Assembly (NCBI GenBank): GCA_032622095.1
Contig: CP136069.1
Location: forward strand, 6,900,036 to 6,964,035
DNA length: 64,000 nucleotides
Origin: Siphonodentalium dalli
Taxonomy: Eukaryota; Mollusca; Scaphopoda; Gadilida; Siphonodentaliidae
Direction: 5' to 3'
The translations under genes were made by a program, and so were the position numbers. Below the pieces are notes generated by a model. It searched no databases and had not been told where the DNA came from. It was given only the letters and a program-made list of their open reading frames with translations. Shown here piece after piece: positions 14,401 to 30,121 of the stretch (position 1 is its first letter; each line of letters starts with the position of its first letter).

Positions 14401-17400
14401 TAACCCATCAAAGCTCAGAGTGAGAGAACCATCTACATGTAACCCATCAAAGCTCAGAGTGAGAGAACCATCTACATGTAACCCATCAAAGCTCAGAGTG
14501 AGAGAACCATCTACATGTAACCCATCAAAGCTCAGAGTCAGGGAACCATCTACATGTAACCCATCAAAGCTCAGAGTCAGGGAACCATCTACATGTAACG
14601 CATCAAAGCTCAGAGTGAGAGAACCATCTACATGTAACGCATCAAAGCTCAGAGTCAGGGAACCATCTACATGTAACCCATCAAAGCTCAGAGTCAGGGA
14701 ACCATCTACATGTAACCCATCAAAGCTCAGAGTCAGAGAACCATCTACATGTAACCCATCAAAGCTCAGAGTCAGAGAACCATCTACATGTAACCCATCA
14801 AAGCTCAGAGTGAGAGAACCATCTACATGTAACCCATCAAAGCTCAGAGTCAGGGAACCATCTACATGTAACCCATCAAAGCTCAGAGTGAGAGAACCAT
14901 CTACATGTAACCCATCAAAGCTCAGAGTGAGAGAACCATCTACATGTAACCCATCAAAGCTCAGAGTGAGAGAACCATCTACATGTAACCCATCAAAGCT
15001 CAGAGTGAGAGAACCATCTACATGTAACCCATCAAAGCTCAGAGTCAGGGAACCATCTACATGTAACCCATCAAAGCTCAGAGTCAGGGAACCATCTACA
15101 TGTAACGCATCAAAGCTCAGAGTGAGAGAACCATCTACATGTAACCCATCAAAGCTCAGAGTGAGAGAACCATCTACATGTAACGCATCAAAGCTCAGAG
15201 TGAGAGAACCATCTACATGTAACCCATCAAAGCTCAGAGTCAGGGAACCATCTACATGTAACCCATCAAAGCTCAGAGTGAGAGAACCATCTACATGTAA
15301 CCCATCAAAGCTCAGAGTGAGAGAACCATCTACATGTAACCCATCAAAGCTCAGAGTGAGAGAACCATCTACATGTAACCCATCAAAGCTCAGAGTGAGA
15401 GAACCATCTACATGTAACCCATCAAAGCTCAGAGTCAGGGAACCATCTACATGTAACCCATCAAAGCTCAGAGTGAGAGAACCATCTACATGTAACCCAT
15501 CAAAGCTCAGAGTCAGAGAACCATCTACATGTAACCCATCAAAGCTCAGAGTCAGGGAACCATCTACATGTAACCCATCAAAGCTCAGAGTGAGAGAACC
15601 ATCTACATGTAACCCATCAAAGCTCAGAGTGAGAGAACCATCTACATGTAACCCATCAAAGCTCAGAGTGAGAGAACCATCTACATGTAACCCATCAAAG
15701 CTCAGAGTCAGGGAACCATCTACATGTAACCCATCAAAGCTCAGAGTGAGAGAACCATCTACATGTAACCCATCAAAGCTCAGAGTGAGAGAACCATCTA
15801 CATGTAACCCATCAAAGCTCAGAGTGAGAGAACCATCTACATGTAACCCATCAAAGCTCAGAGTGAGAGAACCATCTACATGTAACCCATCAAAGCTCAG
15901 AGTCAGGGAACCATCTACATGTAACCCATCAAAGCTCAGAGTGAGAGAACCATCTACATGTAACCCATCAAAGCTCAGAGTGAGAGAACCATCTACATGT
16001 AACCCATCAAAGCTCAGAGTGAGAGAACCATCTACATGTAACCCATCAAAGCTCAGAGTGAGAGAACCATCTACATGTAACCCATCAAAGCTCAGAGTCA
16101 GGGAACCATCTACATGTAACCCATCAAAGCTCAGAGTGAGAGAACCATCTACATGTAACCCATCAAAGCTCAGAGTGAGAGAACCATCTACATGTAACCC
16201 ATCAAAGCTCAGAGTCAGGGAACCATCTACATGTAACCCATCAAAGCTCAGAGTGAGAGAACCATCTACATGTAACCCATCAAAGCTCAGAGTCAGGGAA
16301 CCATCTACATGTAACCCATCAAAGCTCAGAGTGAGAGAACCATCTACATGTAACCCATCAAAGCTCAGAGTGAGAGAACCATCTACATGTAACCCATCAA
16401 AGCTCAGAGTGAGAGAACCATCTACATGTAACCCATCAAAGCTCAGAGTGAGAGAACCATCTACATGTAACCCATCAAAGCTCAGAGTCAGGGAACCATC
16501 TACATGTAACCCATCAAAGCTCAGAGTGAGAGAACCATCTACATGTAACCCATCAAAGCTCAGAGTCAGGGAACCATCTACATGTAACCCATCAAAGCTC
16601 AGAGTCAGGGAACCATCTACATGTAACCCATCAAAGCTCAGAGTGAGAGAACCATCTACATGTAACCCATCAAAGCTCAGAGTGAGAGAACCATCTACAT
16701 GTAACCCATCAAAGCTCAGAGTGAGAGAACCATCTACATGTAACCCATCAAAGCTCAGAGTGAGAGAACCATCTACATGTAACCCATCAAAGCTCAGAGT
16801 GAGAGAACCATCTACATGTAACCCATCAAAGCTCAGAGTCAGGGAACCATCTACATGTAACCCATCAAAGCTCAGAGTGAGAGAACCATCTACATGTAAC
16901 CCATCAAAGCTCAGAGTCAGGGAACCATCTACATGTAACCCATCAAAGCTCAGAGTGAGAGAACCATCTACATGTAACCCATCAAAGCTCAGAGTCAGGG
17001 AACCATCTACATGTAACGCATCAAAGCTCAGAGTGAGAGAACCATCTACATGTAACCCATCAAAGCTCAGAGTCAGGGAACCATCTACATGTAACCCATC
17101 AAAGCTCAGAGTGAGAGAACCATCTACATGTAACCCATCAAAGCTCAGAGTGAGAGAACCATCTACATGTAACCCATCAAAGCTCAGAGTGAGAGAACCA
17201 TCTACATGTAACCCATCAAAGCTCAGAGTGAGAGAACCATCTACATGTAACCCATCAAAGCTCAGAGTGAGAGAACCATCTACATGTAACCCATCAAAGC
17301 TCAGAGTCAGGGAACCATCTACATGTAACCCATCAAAGCTCAGAGTGAGAGAACCATCTACATGTAACCCATCAAAGCTCAGAGTCAGGGAACCATCTAC

Positions 17401-20400
17401 ATGTAACCCATCAAAGCTCAGAGTGAGAGAACCATCTACATGTAACCCATCAAAGCTCAGAGTCAGGGAACCATCTACATGTAACCCATCAAAGCTCAGA
17501 GTCAGGGAACCATCTACATGTAACCCATCAAAGCTCAGAGTGAGAGAACCATCTACATGTAACCCATCAAAGCTCAGAGTGAGAGAACCATCTACATGTA
17601 ACCCATCAAAGCTCAGAGTCAGGGAACCATCTACATGTAACCCATCAAAGCTCAGAGTGAGAGAACCATCTACATGTAACCCATCAAAGCTCAGAGTGAG
17701 AGAACCATCTACATGTAACCCATCAAAGCTCAGAGTCAGGGAACCATCTACATGTAACCCATCAAAGCTCAGAGTCAGGGAACCATCTACATGTAACCCA
17801 TCAAAGCTCAGAGTCAGGGAACCATCTACATGTAACCCATCAAAGCTCAGAGTGAGAGAACCATCTACATGTAACCCATCAAAGCTCAGAGTCAGGGAAC
17901 CATCTACATGTAACCCATCAAAGCTCAGAGTCAGGGAACCATCTACATGTAACCCATCAAAGCTCAGAGTGAGAGAACCATCTACATGTAACCCATCAAA
18001 GCTCAGAGTGAGAGAACCATCTACATGTAACCCATCAAAGCTCAGAGTGAGAGAACCATCTACATGTAACCCATCAAAGCTCAGAGTCAGGGAACCATCT
18101 ACATGTAACCCATCAAAGCTCAGAGTGAGAGAACCATCTACATGTAACCCATCAAAGCTCAGAGTGAGAGAACCATCTACATGTAACCCATCAAAGCTCA
18201 GAGTGAGAGAACCATCTACATGTAACCCATCAAAGCTCAGAGTGAGAGAACCATCTACATGTAACCCATCAAAGCTCAGAGTGAGAGAACCATCTACATG
18301 TAACCCATCAAAGCTCAGAGTGAGAGAACCATCTACATGTAACCCATCAAAGCTCAGAGTCAGGGAACCATCTACATGTAACCCATCAAAGCTCAGAGTG
18401 AGAGAACCATCTACATGTAACCCATCAAAGCTCAGAGTGAGAGAACCATCTACATGTAACCCATCAAAGCTCAGAGTCAGGGAACCATCTACATGTAACC
18501 CATCAAAGCTCAGAGTGAGAGAACCATCTACATGTAACCCATCAAAGCTCAGAGTGAGAGAACCATCTACATGTAACCCATCAAAGCTCAGAGTCAGGGA
18601 ACCATCTACATGTAACGCATCAAAGCTCAGAGTCAGGGAACCATCTACATGTAACCCATCAAAGCTCAGAGTCAGGGAACCATCTACATGTAACCCATCA
18701 AAGCTCAGAGTGAGAGAACCATCTACATGTAACGCATCAAAGCTCAGAGTCAGGGAACCATCTACATGTAACGCATCAAAGCTCAGAGTGAGAGAACCAT
18801 CTACATGTAACGCATCAAAGCTCAGAGTCAGGGAACCATCTACATGTAACCCATCAAAGCTCAGAGTGAGAGAACCATCTACATGTAACCCATCAAAGCT
18901 CAGAGTGAGAGAACCATCTACATGTAACCCATCAAAGCTCAGAGTCAGGGAACCATCTACATGTAACCCATCAAAGCTCAGAGTGAGAGAACCATCTACA
19001 TGTAACCCATCAAAGCTCAGAGTCAGGGAACCATCTACATGTAACCCATCAAAGCTCAGAGTGAGAGAACCATCTACATGTAACGCATCAAAGCTCAGAG
19101 TGAGAGAACCATCTACATGTAACCCATCAAAGCTCAGAGTGAGAGAACCATCTACATGTAACCCATCAAAGCTCAGAGTCAGGGAACCATCTACATGTAA
19201 CCCATCAAAGCTCAGAGTGAGAGAACCATCTACATGTAACCCATCAAAGCTCAGAGTCAGGGAACCATCTACATGTAACCCATCAAAGCTCAGAGTGAGA
19301 GAACCATCTACATGTAACCCATCAAAGCTCAGAGTGAGAGAACCATCTACATGTAACCCATCAAAGCTCAGAGTGAGAGAACCATCTACATGTAACCCAT
19401 CAAAGCTCAGAGTCAGGGAACCATCTACATGTAACCCATCAAAGCTCAGAGTCAGGGAACCATCTACATGTAACCCATCAAAGCTCAGAGTCAGGGAACC
19501 ATCTACATGTAACCCATCAAAGCTCAGAGTCAGGGAACCATCTACATGTAACGCATCAAAGCTCAGAGTGAGAGAACCATCTACATGTAACCCATCAAAG
19601 CTCAGAGTCAGGGAACCATCTACATGTAACCCATCAAAGCTCAGAGTGAGAGAACCATCTACATGTAACCCATCAAAGCTCAGAGTCAGGGAACCATCTA
19701 CATGTAACGCATCAAAGCTCAGAGTCAGGGAACCATCTACATGTAACCCATCAAAGCTCAGAGTGAGAGAACCATCTACATGTAACCCATCAAAGCTCAG
19801 AGTGAGAGAACCATCTACATGTAACCCATCAAAGCTCAGAGTGAGAGAACCATCTACATGTAACCCATCAAAGCTCAGAGTCAGGGAACCATCTACATGT
19901 AACGCATCAAAGCTCAGAGTGAGAGAACCATCTACATGTAACCCATCAAAGCTCAGAGTCAGGGAACCATCTACATGTAACCCATCAAAGCTCAGAGTGA
20001 GAGAACCATCTACATGTAACCCATCAAAGCTCAGAGTCAGGGAACCATCTACATGTAACCCATCAAAGCTCAGAGTCAGGGAACCATCTACATGTAACCC
20101 ATCAAAGCTCAGAGTGAGAGAACCATCTACATGTAACCCATCAAAGCTCAGAGTCAGGGAACCATCTACATGTAACCCATCAAAGCTCAGAGTGAGAGAA
20201 CCATCTACATGTAACCCATCAAAGCTCAGAGTGAGAGAACCATCTACATGTAACCCATCAAAGCTCAGAGTGAGAGAACCATCTACATGTAACCCATCAA
20301 AGCTCAGAGTCAGGGAACCATCTACATGTAACCCATCAAAGCTCAGAGTGAGAGAACCATCTACATGTAACCCATCAAAGCTCAGAGTGAGAGAACCATC

Positions 20401-23400
20401 TACATGTAACCCATCAAAGCTCAGAGTGAGAGAACCATCTACATGTAACCCATCAAAGCTCAGAGTGAGAGAACCATCTACATGTAACCCATCAAAGCTC
20501 AGAGTCAGGGAACCATCTACATGTAACCCATCAAAGCTCAGAGTCAGAGAACCATCTACATGTAACCCATCAAAGCTCAGAGTGAGAGAACCATCTACAT
20601 GTAACCCATCAAAGCTCAGAGTGAGAGAACCATCTACATGTAACCCATCAAAGCTCAGAGTGAGAGAACCATCTACATGTAACCCATCAAAGCTCAGAGT
20701 CAGGGAACCATCTACATGTAACCCATCAAAGCTCAGAGTCAGGGAACCATCTACATGTAACGCATCAAAGCTCAGAGTGAGAGAACCATCTACATGTAAC
20801 GCATCAAAGCTCAGAGTCAGGGAACCATCTACATGTAACCCATCAAAGCTCAGAGTCAGGGAACCATCTACATGTAACGCATCAAAGCTCAGAGTGAGAG
20901 AACCATCTACATGTAACCCATCAAAGCTCAGAGTGAGAGAACCATCTACATGTAACCCATCAAAGCTCAGAGTCAGGGAACCATCTACATGTAACCCATC
21001 AAAGCTCAGAGTCAGGGAACCATCTACATGTAACCCATCAAAGCTCAGAGTGAGAGAACCATCTACATGTAACCCATCAAAGCTCAGAGTCAGGGAACCA
21101 TCTACATGTAACCCATCAAAGCTCAGAGTGAGAGAACCATCTACATGTAACCCATCAAAGCTGAGAGTGAGAGAACCATCTACATGTAACCCATCAAAGC
21201 TCAGAGTGAGAGAACCATCTACATGTAACCCATCAAAGCTCAGAGTCAGGGAACCATCTACATGTAACCCATCAAAGCTCAGAGTGAGAGAACCATCTAC
21301 ATGTAACCCATCAAAGCTCAGAGTGAGAGAACCATCTACATGTAACCCATCAAAGCTCAGAGTGAGAGAACCATCTACATGTAACCCATCAAAGCTCAGA
21401 GTGAGAGAACCATCTACATGTAACCCATCAAAGCTCAGAGTCAGGGAACCATCTACATGTAACCCATCAAAGCTCAGAGTCAGGGAACCATCTACATGTA
21501 ACCCATCAAAGCTCAGAGTGAGAGAACCATCTACATGTAACCCATCAAAGCTCAGAGTGAGAGAACCATCTACATGTAACCCATCAAAGCTCAGAGTGAG
21601 AGAACCATCTACATGTAACCCATCAAAGCTCAGAGTGAGAGAACCATCTACATGTAACCCATCAAAGCTCAGAGTCAGGGAACCATCTACATGTAACCCA
21701 TCAAAGCTCAGAGTGAGAGAACCATCTACATGTAACCCATCAAAGCTCAGAGTCAGAGAACCATCTACATGTAACCCATCAAAGCTCAGAGTCAGGGAAC
21801 CATCTACATGTAACCCATCAAAGCTCAGAGTGAGAGAACCATCTACATGTAACCCATCAAAGCTCAGAGTGAGAGAACCATCTACATGTAACCCATCAAA
21901 GCTCAGAGTGAGAGAACCATCTACATGTAACCCATCAAAGCTCAGAGTCAGGGAACCATCTACATGTAACCCATCAAAGCTCAGAGTGAGAGAACCATCT
22001 ACATGTAACCCATCAAAGCTCAGAGTGAGAGAACCATCTACATGTAACCCATCAAAGCTCAGAGTGAGAGAACCATCTACATGTAACCCATCAAAGCTCA
22101 GAGTGAGAGAACCATCTACATGTAACCCATCAAAGCTCAGAGTCAGGGAACCATCTACATGTAACCCATCAAAGCTCAGAGTGAGAGAACCATCTACATG
22201 TAACCCATCAAAGCTCAGAGTGAGAGAACCATCTACATGTAACCCATCAAAGCTCAGAGTGAGAGAACCATCTACATGTAACCCATCAAAGCTCAGAGTG
22301 AGAGAACCATCTACATGTAACCCATCAAAGCTCAGAGTCAGGGAACCATCTACATGTAACCCATCAAAGCTCAGAGTGAGAGAACCATCTACATGTAACC
22401 CATCAAAGCTCAGAGTGAGAGAACCATCTACATGTAACCCATCAAAGCTCAGAGTCAGGGAACCATCTACATGTAACCCATCAAAGCTCAGAGTGAGAGA
22501 ACCATCTACATGTAACCCATCAAAGCTCAGAGTGAGAGAACCATCTACATGTAACCCATCAAAGCTCAGAGTCAGGGAACCATCTACATGTAACCCATCA
22601 AAGCTCAGAGTGAGAGAACCATCTACATGTAACCCATCAAAGCTCAGAGTGAGAGAACCATCTACATGTAACCCATCAAAGCTCAGAGTGAGAGAACCAT
22701 CTACATGTAACCCATCAAAGCTCAGAGTCAGGGAACCATCTACATGTAACCCATCAAAGCTCAGAGTGAGAGAACCATCTACATGTAACCCATCAAAGCT
22801 CAGAGTGAGAGAACCATCTACATGTAACCCATCAAAGCTCAGAGTGAGAGAACCATCTACATGTAACCCATCAAAGCTCAGAGTGAGAGAACCATCTACA
22901 TGTAACCCATCAAAGCTCAGAGTGAGAGAACCATCTACATGTAACCCATCAAAGCTCAGAGTGAGAGAACCATCTACATGTAACCCATCAAAGCTCAGAG
23001 TCAGGGAACCATCTACATGTAACCCATCAAAGCTCAGAGTGAGAGAACCATCTACATGTAACCCATCAAAGCTCAGAGTGAGAGAACCATCTACATGTAA
23101 CCCATCAAAGCTCAGAGTCAGGGAACCATCTACATGTAACCCATCAAAGCTCAGAGTGAGAGAACCATCTACATGTAACCCATCAAAGCTCAGAGTGAGA
23201 GAACCATCTACATGTAACCCATCAAAGCTCAGAGTCAGGGAACCATCTACATGTAACGCATCAAAGCTCAGAGTCAGGGAACCATCTACATGTAACCCAT
23301 CAAAGCTCAGAGTGAGAGAACCATCTACATGTAACCCATCAAAGCTCAGAGTCAGGGAACCATCTACATGTAACCCATCAAAGCTCAGAGTCAGGGAACC

Positions 23401-26400
23401 ATCTACATGTAACCCATCAAAGCTCAGAGTGAGAGAACCATCTACATGTAACCCATCAAAGCTCAGAGTGAGAGAACCATCTACATGTAACCCATCAAAG
23501 CTCAGAGTGAGAGAACCATCTACATGTAACCCATCAAAGCTCAGAGTCAGGGAACCATCTACATGTAACCCATCAAAGCTCAGAGTGAGAGAACCATCTA
23601 CATGTAACCCATCAAAGCTCAGAGTCAGGGAACCATCTACATGTAACCCATCAAAGCTCAGAGTGAGAGAACCATCTACATGTAACGCATCAAAGCTCAG
23701 AGTGAGAGAACCATCTACATGTAACCCATCAAAGCTCAGAGTGAGAGAACCATCTACATGTAACCCATCAAAGCTCAGAGTGAGAGAACCATCTACATGT
23801 AACCCATCAAAGCTCAGAGTGAGAGAACCATCTACATGTAACCCATCAAAGCTCAGAGTGAGAGAACCATCTACATGTAACCCATCAAAGCTCAGAGTCA
23901 GGGAACCATCTACATGTAACCCATCAAAGCTCAGAGTGAGAGAACCATCTACATGTAACCCATCAAAGCTCAGAGTCAGGGAACCATCTACATGTAACCC
24001 ATCAAAGCTCAGAGTCAGAGAACCATCTACATGTAACCCATCAAAGCTCAGAGTGAGAGAACCATCTACATGTAACCCATCAAAGCTCAGAGTGAGAGAA
24101 CCATCTACATGTAACCCATCAAAGCTCAGAGTGAGAGAACCATCTACATGTAACCCATCAAAGCTCAGAGTCAGGGAACCATCTACATGTAACCCATCAA
24201 AGCTCAGAGTGAGAGAACCATCTACATGTAACCCATCAAAGCTCAGAGTCAGGGAACCATCTACATGTAACCCATCAAAGCTCAGAGTCAGGGAACCATC
24301 TACATGTAACCCATCAAAGCTCAGAGTCAGGGAACCATCTACATGTAACCCATCAAAGCTCAGAGTCAGAGAACCATCTACATGTAACCCATCAAAGCTC
24401 AGAGTGAGAGAACCATCTACATGTAACCCATCAAAGCTCAGAGTCAGAGAACCATCTACATGTAACCCATCAAAGCTCAGAGTGAGAGAACCATCTACAT
24501 GTAACCCATCAAAGCTCAGAGTGAGAGAACCATCTACATGTAACCCATCAAAGCTCAGAGTGAGAGAACCATCTACATGTAACCCATCAAAGCTCAGAGT
24601 GAGAGAACCATCTACATGTAACCCATCAAAGCTCAGAGTGAGAGAACCATCTACATGTAACCCATCAAAGCTCAGAGTGAGAGAACCATCTACATGTAAC
24701 CCATCAAAGCTCAGAGTGAGAGAACCATCTACATGTAACCCATCAAAGCTCAGAGTGAGAGAACCATCTACATGTAACCCATCAAAGCTCAGAGTCAGAG
24801 AACCATCTACATGTAACCCATCAAAGCTCAGAGTGAGAGAACCATCTACATGTAACCCATCAAAGCTCAGAGTGAGAGAACCATCTACATGTAACCCATC
24901 AAAGCTCAGAGTGAGAGAACCATCTACATGTAACCCATCAAAGCTCAGAGTGAGAGAACCATCTACATGTAACCCATCAAAGCTCAGAGTGAGAGAACCA
25001 TCTACATGTAACCCATCAAAGCTCAGAGTGAGAGAACCATCTACATGTAACCCATCAAAGCTCAGAGTCAGGGAACCATCTACATGTAACCCATCAAAGC
25101 TCAGAGTGAGAGAACCATCTACATGTAACCCATCAAAGCTCAGAGTGAGAGAACCATCTACATGTAACCCATCAAAGCTCAGAGTGAGAGAACCATCTAC
25201 ATGTAACCCATCAAAGCTCAGAGTGAGAGAACCATCTACATGTAACCCATCAAAGCTCAGAGTGAGAGAACCATCTACATGTAACCCATCAAAGCTCAGA
25301 GTGAGAGAACCATCTACATGTAACCCATCAAAGCTCAGAGTGAGAGAACCATCTACATGTAACCCATCAAAGCTCAGAGTGAGAGAACCATCTACATGTA
25401 ACCCATCAAAGCTCAGAGTGAGAGAACCATCTACATGTAACCCATCAAAGCTCAGAGTGAGAGAACCATCTACATGTAACCCATCAAAGCTCAGAGTCAG
25501 GGAACCATCTACATGTAACCCATCAAAGCTCAGAGTGAGAGAACCATCTACATGTAACCCATCAAAGCTCAGAGTGAGAGAACCATCTACATGTAACCCA
25601 TCAAAGCTCAGAGTGAGAGAACCATCTACATGTAACCCATCAAAGCTCAGAGTGAGAGAACCATCTACATGTAACCCATCAAAGCTCAGAGTCAGGGAAC
25701 CATCTACATGTAACCCATCAAAGCTCAGAGTCAGGGAACCATCTACATGTAACCCATCAAAGCTCAGAGTGAGAGAACCATCTACATGTAACCCATCAAA
25801 GCTCAGAGTCAGGGAACCATCTACATGTAACCCATCAAAGCTCAGAGTGAGAGAACCATCTACATGTAACGCATCAAAGCTCAGAGTCAGGGAACCATCT
25901 ACATGTAACCCATCAAAGCTCAGAGTCAGGGAACCATCTACATGTAACGCATCAAAGCTCAGAGTGAGAGAACCATCTACATGTAACGCATCAAAGCTCA
26001 GAGTGAGAGAACCATCTACATGTAACCCATCAAAGCTCAGAGTGAGAGAACCATCTACATGTAACCCATCAAAGCTCAGAGTGAGAGAACCATCTACATG
26101 TAACCCATCAAAGCTCAGAGTGAGAGAACCATCTACATGTAACCCATCAAAGCTCAGAGTGAGAGAACCATCTACATGTAACCCATCAAAGCTCAGAGTC
26201 AGGGAACCATCTACATGTAACCCATCAAAGCTCAGAGTGAGAGAACCATCTACATGTAACCCATCAAAGCTCAGAGTCAGGGAACCATCTACATGTAACC
26301 CATCAAAGCTCAGAGTGAGAGAACCATCTACATGTAACCCATCAAAGCTCAGAGTGAGAGAACCATCTACATGTAACCCATCAAAGCTCAGAGTCAGGGA

Positions 26401-29400
26401 ACCATCTACATGTAACCCATCAAAGCTCAGAGTCAGGGAACCATCTACATGTAACCCATCAAAGCTCAGAGTGAGAGAACCATCTACATGTAACCCATCA
26501 AAGCTCAGAGTCAGGGAACCATCTACATGTAACCCATCAAAGCTCAGAGTGAGAGAACCATCTACATGTAACCCATCAAAGCTCAGAGTGAGAGAACCAT
26601 CTACATGTAACCCATCAAAGCTCAGAGTCAGGGAACCATCTACATGTAACGCATCAAAGCTCAGAGTCAGGGAACCATCTACATGTAACGCATCAAAGCT
26701 CAGAGTCAGAGAACCATCTACATGTAACCCATCAAAGCTCAGAGTGAGAGAACCATCTACATGTAACCCATCAAAGCTCAGAGTCAGAGAACCATCTACA
26801 TGTAACCCATCAAAGCTCAGAGTGAGAGAACCATCTACATGTAACCCATCAAAGCTCAGAGTGAGAGAACCATCTACATGTAACCCATCAAAGCTCAGAG
26901 TGAGAGAACCATCTACATGTAACCCATCAAAGCTCAGAGTCAGAGAACCATCTACATGTAACCCATCAAAGCTCAGAGTGAGAGAACCATCTACATGTAA
27001 CCCATCAAAGCTCAGAGTCAGGGAACCATCTACATGTAACCCATCAAAGCTCAGAGTGAGAGAACCATCTACATGTAACCCATCAAAGCTCAGAGTCAGG
27101 GAACCATCTACATGTAACCCATCAAAGCTCAGAGTCAGGGAACCATCTACATGTAACCCATCAAAGCTCAGAGTCAGGGAACCATCTACATGTAACCCAT
27201 CAAAGCTCAGAGTGAGAGAACCATCTACATGTAACCCATCAAAGCTCAGAGTCAGGGAACCATCTACATGTAACCCATCAAAGCTCAGAGTGAGAGAACC
27301 ATCTACATGTAACCCATCAAAGCTCAGAGTCAGGGAACCATCTACATGTAACCCATCAAAGCTCAGAGTGAGAGAACCATCTACATGTAACCCATCAAAG
27401 CTCAGAGTGAGAGAACCATCTACATGTAACCCATCAAAGCTCAGAGTGAGAGAACCATCTACATGTAACCCATCAAAGCTCAGAGTCAGGGAACCATCTA
27501 CATGTAACCCATCAAAGCTCAGAGTGAGAGAACCATCTACATGTAACGCATCAAAGCTCAGAGTCAGGGAACCATCTACATGTAACCCATCAAAGCTCAG
27601 AGTGAGAGAACCATCTACATGTAACCCATCAAAGCTCAGAGTGAGAGAACCATCTACATGTAACCCATCAAAGCTCAGAGTGAGAGAACCATCTACATGT
27701 AACCCATCAAAGCTCAGAGTGAGAGAACCATCTACATGTAACCCATCAAAGCTCAGAGTCAGGGAACCATCTACATGTAACCCATCAAAGCTCAGAGTGA
27801 GAGAACCATCTACATGTAACCCATCAAAGCTCAGAGTGAGAGAACCATCTACATGTAACCCATCAAAGCTCAGAGTCAGAGAACCATCTACATGTAACCC
27901 ATCAAAGCTCAGAGTCAGGGAACCATCTACATGTAACCCATCAAAGCTCAGAGTGAGAGAACCATCTACATGTAACCCATCAAAGCTCAGAGTGAGAGAA
28001 CCATCTACATGTAACCCATCAAAGCTCAGAGTGAGAGAACCATCTACATGTAACCCATCAAAGCTCAGAGTGAGAGAACCATCTACATGTAACCCATCAA
28101 AGCTCAGAGTGAGAGAACCATCTACATGTAACCCATCAAAGCTCAGAGTCAGGGAACCATCTACATGTAACGCATCAAAGCTCAGAGTGAGAGAACCATC
28201 TACATGTAACCCATCAAAGCTCAGAGTCAGGGAACCATCTACATGTAACCCATCAAAGCTCAGAGTGAGAGAACCATCTACATGTAACCCATCAAAGCTC
28301 AGAGTGAGAGAACCATCTACATGTAACCCATCAAAGCTCAGAGTGAGAGAACCATCTACATGTAACCCATCAAAGCTCAGAGTCAGGGAACCATCTACAT
28401 GTAACCCATCAAAGCTCAGAGTCAGGGAACCATCTACATGTAACCCATCAAAGCTCAGAGTCAGGGAACCATCTACATGTAACCCATCAAAGCTCAGAGT
28501 CAGGGAACCATCTACATGTAACCCATCAAAGCTCAGAGTGAGAGAACCATCTACATGTAACCCATCAAAGCTCAGAGTCAGGGAACCATCTACATGTAAC
28601 GCATCAAAGCTCAGAGTGAGAGAACCATCTACATGTAACCCATCAAAGCTCAGAGTGAGAGAACCATCTACATGTAACCCATCAAAGCTCAGAGTCAGGG
28701 AACCATCTACATGTAACCCATCAAAGCTCAGAGTGAGAGAACCATCTACATGTAACCCATCAAAGCTCAGAGTCAGGGAACCATCTACATGTAACGCATC
28801 AAAGCTCAGAGTCAGGGAACCATCTACATGTAACCCATCAAAGCTCAGAGTCAGGGAACCATCTACATGTAACCCATCAAAGCTCAGAGTCAGGGAACCA
28901 TCTACATGTAACGCATCAAAGCTCAGAGTGAGAGAACCATCTACATGTAACGCATCAAAGCTCAGAGTCAGGGAACCATCTACATGTAACCCATCAAAGC
29001 TCAGAGTCAGGGAACCATCTACATGTAACCCATCAAAGCTCAGAGTCAGAGAACCATCTACATGTAACCCATCAAAGCTCAGAGTGAGAGAACCATCTAC
29101 ATGTAACCCATCAAAGCTCAGAGTCAGGGAACCATCTACATGTAACGCATCAAAGCTCAGAGTCAGGGAACCATCTACATGTAACCCATCAAAGCTCAGA
29201 GTCAGAGAACCATCTACATGTAACCCATCAAAGCTCAGAGTGAGAGAACCATCTACATGTAACCCATCAAAGCTCAGAGTCAGGGAACCATCTACATGTA
29301 ACGCATCAAAGCTCAGAGTGAGAGAACCATCTACATGTAACCCATCAAAGCTCAGAGTCAGGGAACCATCTACATGTAACCCATCAAAGCTCAGAGTCAG

Positions 29401-29825
29401 GGAACCATCTACATGTAACCCATCAAAGCTCAGAGTCAGAGAACCATCTACATGTAACCCATCAAAGCTCAGAGTGAGAGAACCATCTACATGTAACCCA
29501 TCAAAGCTCAGAGTCAGGGAACCATCTACATGTAACCCATCAAAGCTCAGAGTCAGAGAACCATCTACATGTAACCCATCAAAGCTCAGAGTGAGAGAAC
29601 CATCTACATGTAACGCATCAAAGCTCAGAGTGAGAGAACCATCTACATGTAACCCATCAAAGCTCAGAGTGAGAGAACCATCTACATGTAACCCATCAAA
29701 GCTCAGAGTGAGAGAACCATCTACATGTAACCCATCAAAGCTCAGAGTCAGGGAACCATCTACATGTAACCCATCAAAGCTCAGAGTCAGGGAACCATCT
29801 ACATGTAACCCATCAAAGCTCAGAG
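8438..29825. repeat. Higher-order block 1 within the 39-bp array (~21.4 kb)
   Basis: Rare unit variants serve as markers and recur in the same order in block 2. Marker pairs (block 1 to block 2): the C>G middle variant 8438 to 30122 (556 units apart); 9530 to 30824 and 9881 to 31175 (546); the unique CAA variant 11130 to 32424 (546); GTCAGA units 14732 to 36221 and 15512 to 37001 (551); 21752 to 43202, 24014 to 45464, 24365 to 45815 and 26705 to 48155 (550); 27875 to 49442, 29045 to 50612 and 29552 to 51119 (553); 29825 to 51587 (558). Every spacing is an exact multiple of 39 bp. The blocks thus differ mainly by gain or loss of whole units. Confidence 0.85.
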
Positions 29826-30121
29826 TCAGAGAACCATCTACATGTAACCCATCAAAGCTCAGAGTGAGAGAACCATCTACATGTAACCCATCAAAGCTCA
29901 GAGTGAGAGAACCATCTACATGTAACCCATCAAAGCTCAGAGTGAGAGAACCATCTACATGTAACCCATCAAAGCTCAGAGTGAGAGAACCATCTACATG
30001 TAACCCATCAAAGCTCAGAGTGAGAGAACCATCTACATGTAACCCATCAAAGCTCAGAGTCAGGGAACCATCTACATGTAACCCATCAAAGCTCAGAGTC
30101 AGGGAACCATCTACATGTAAC

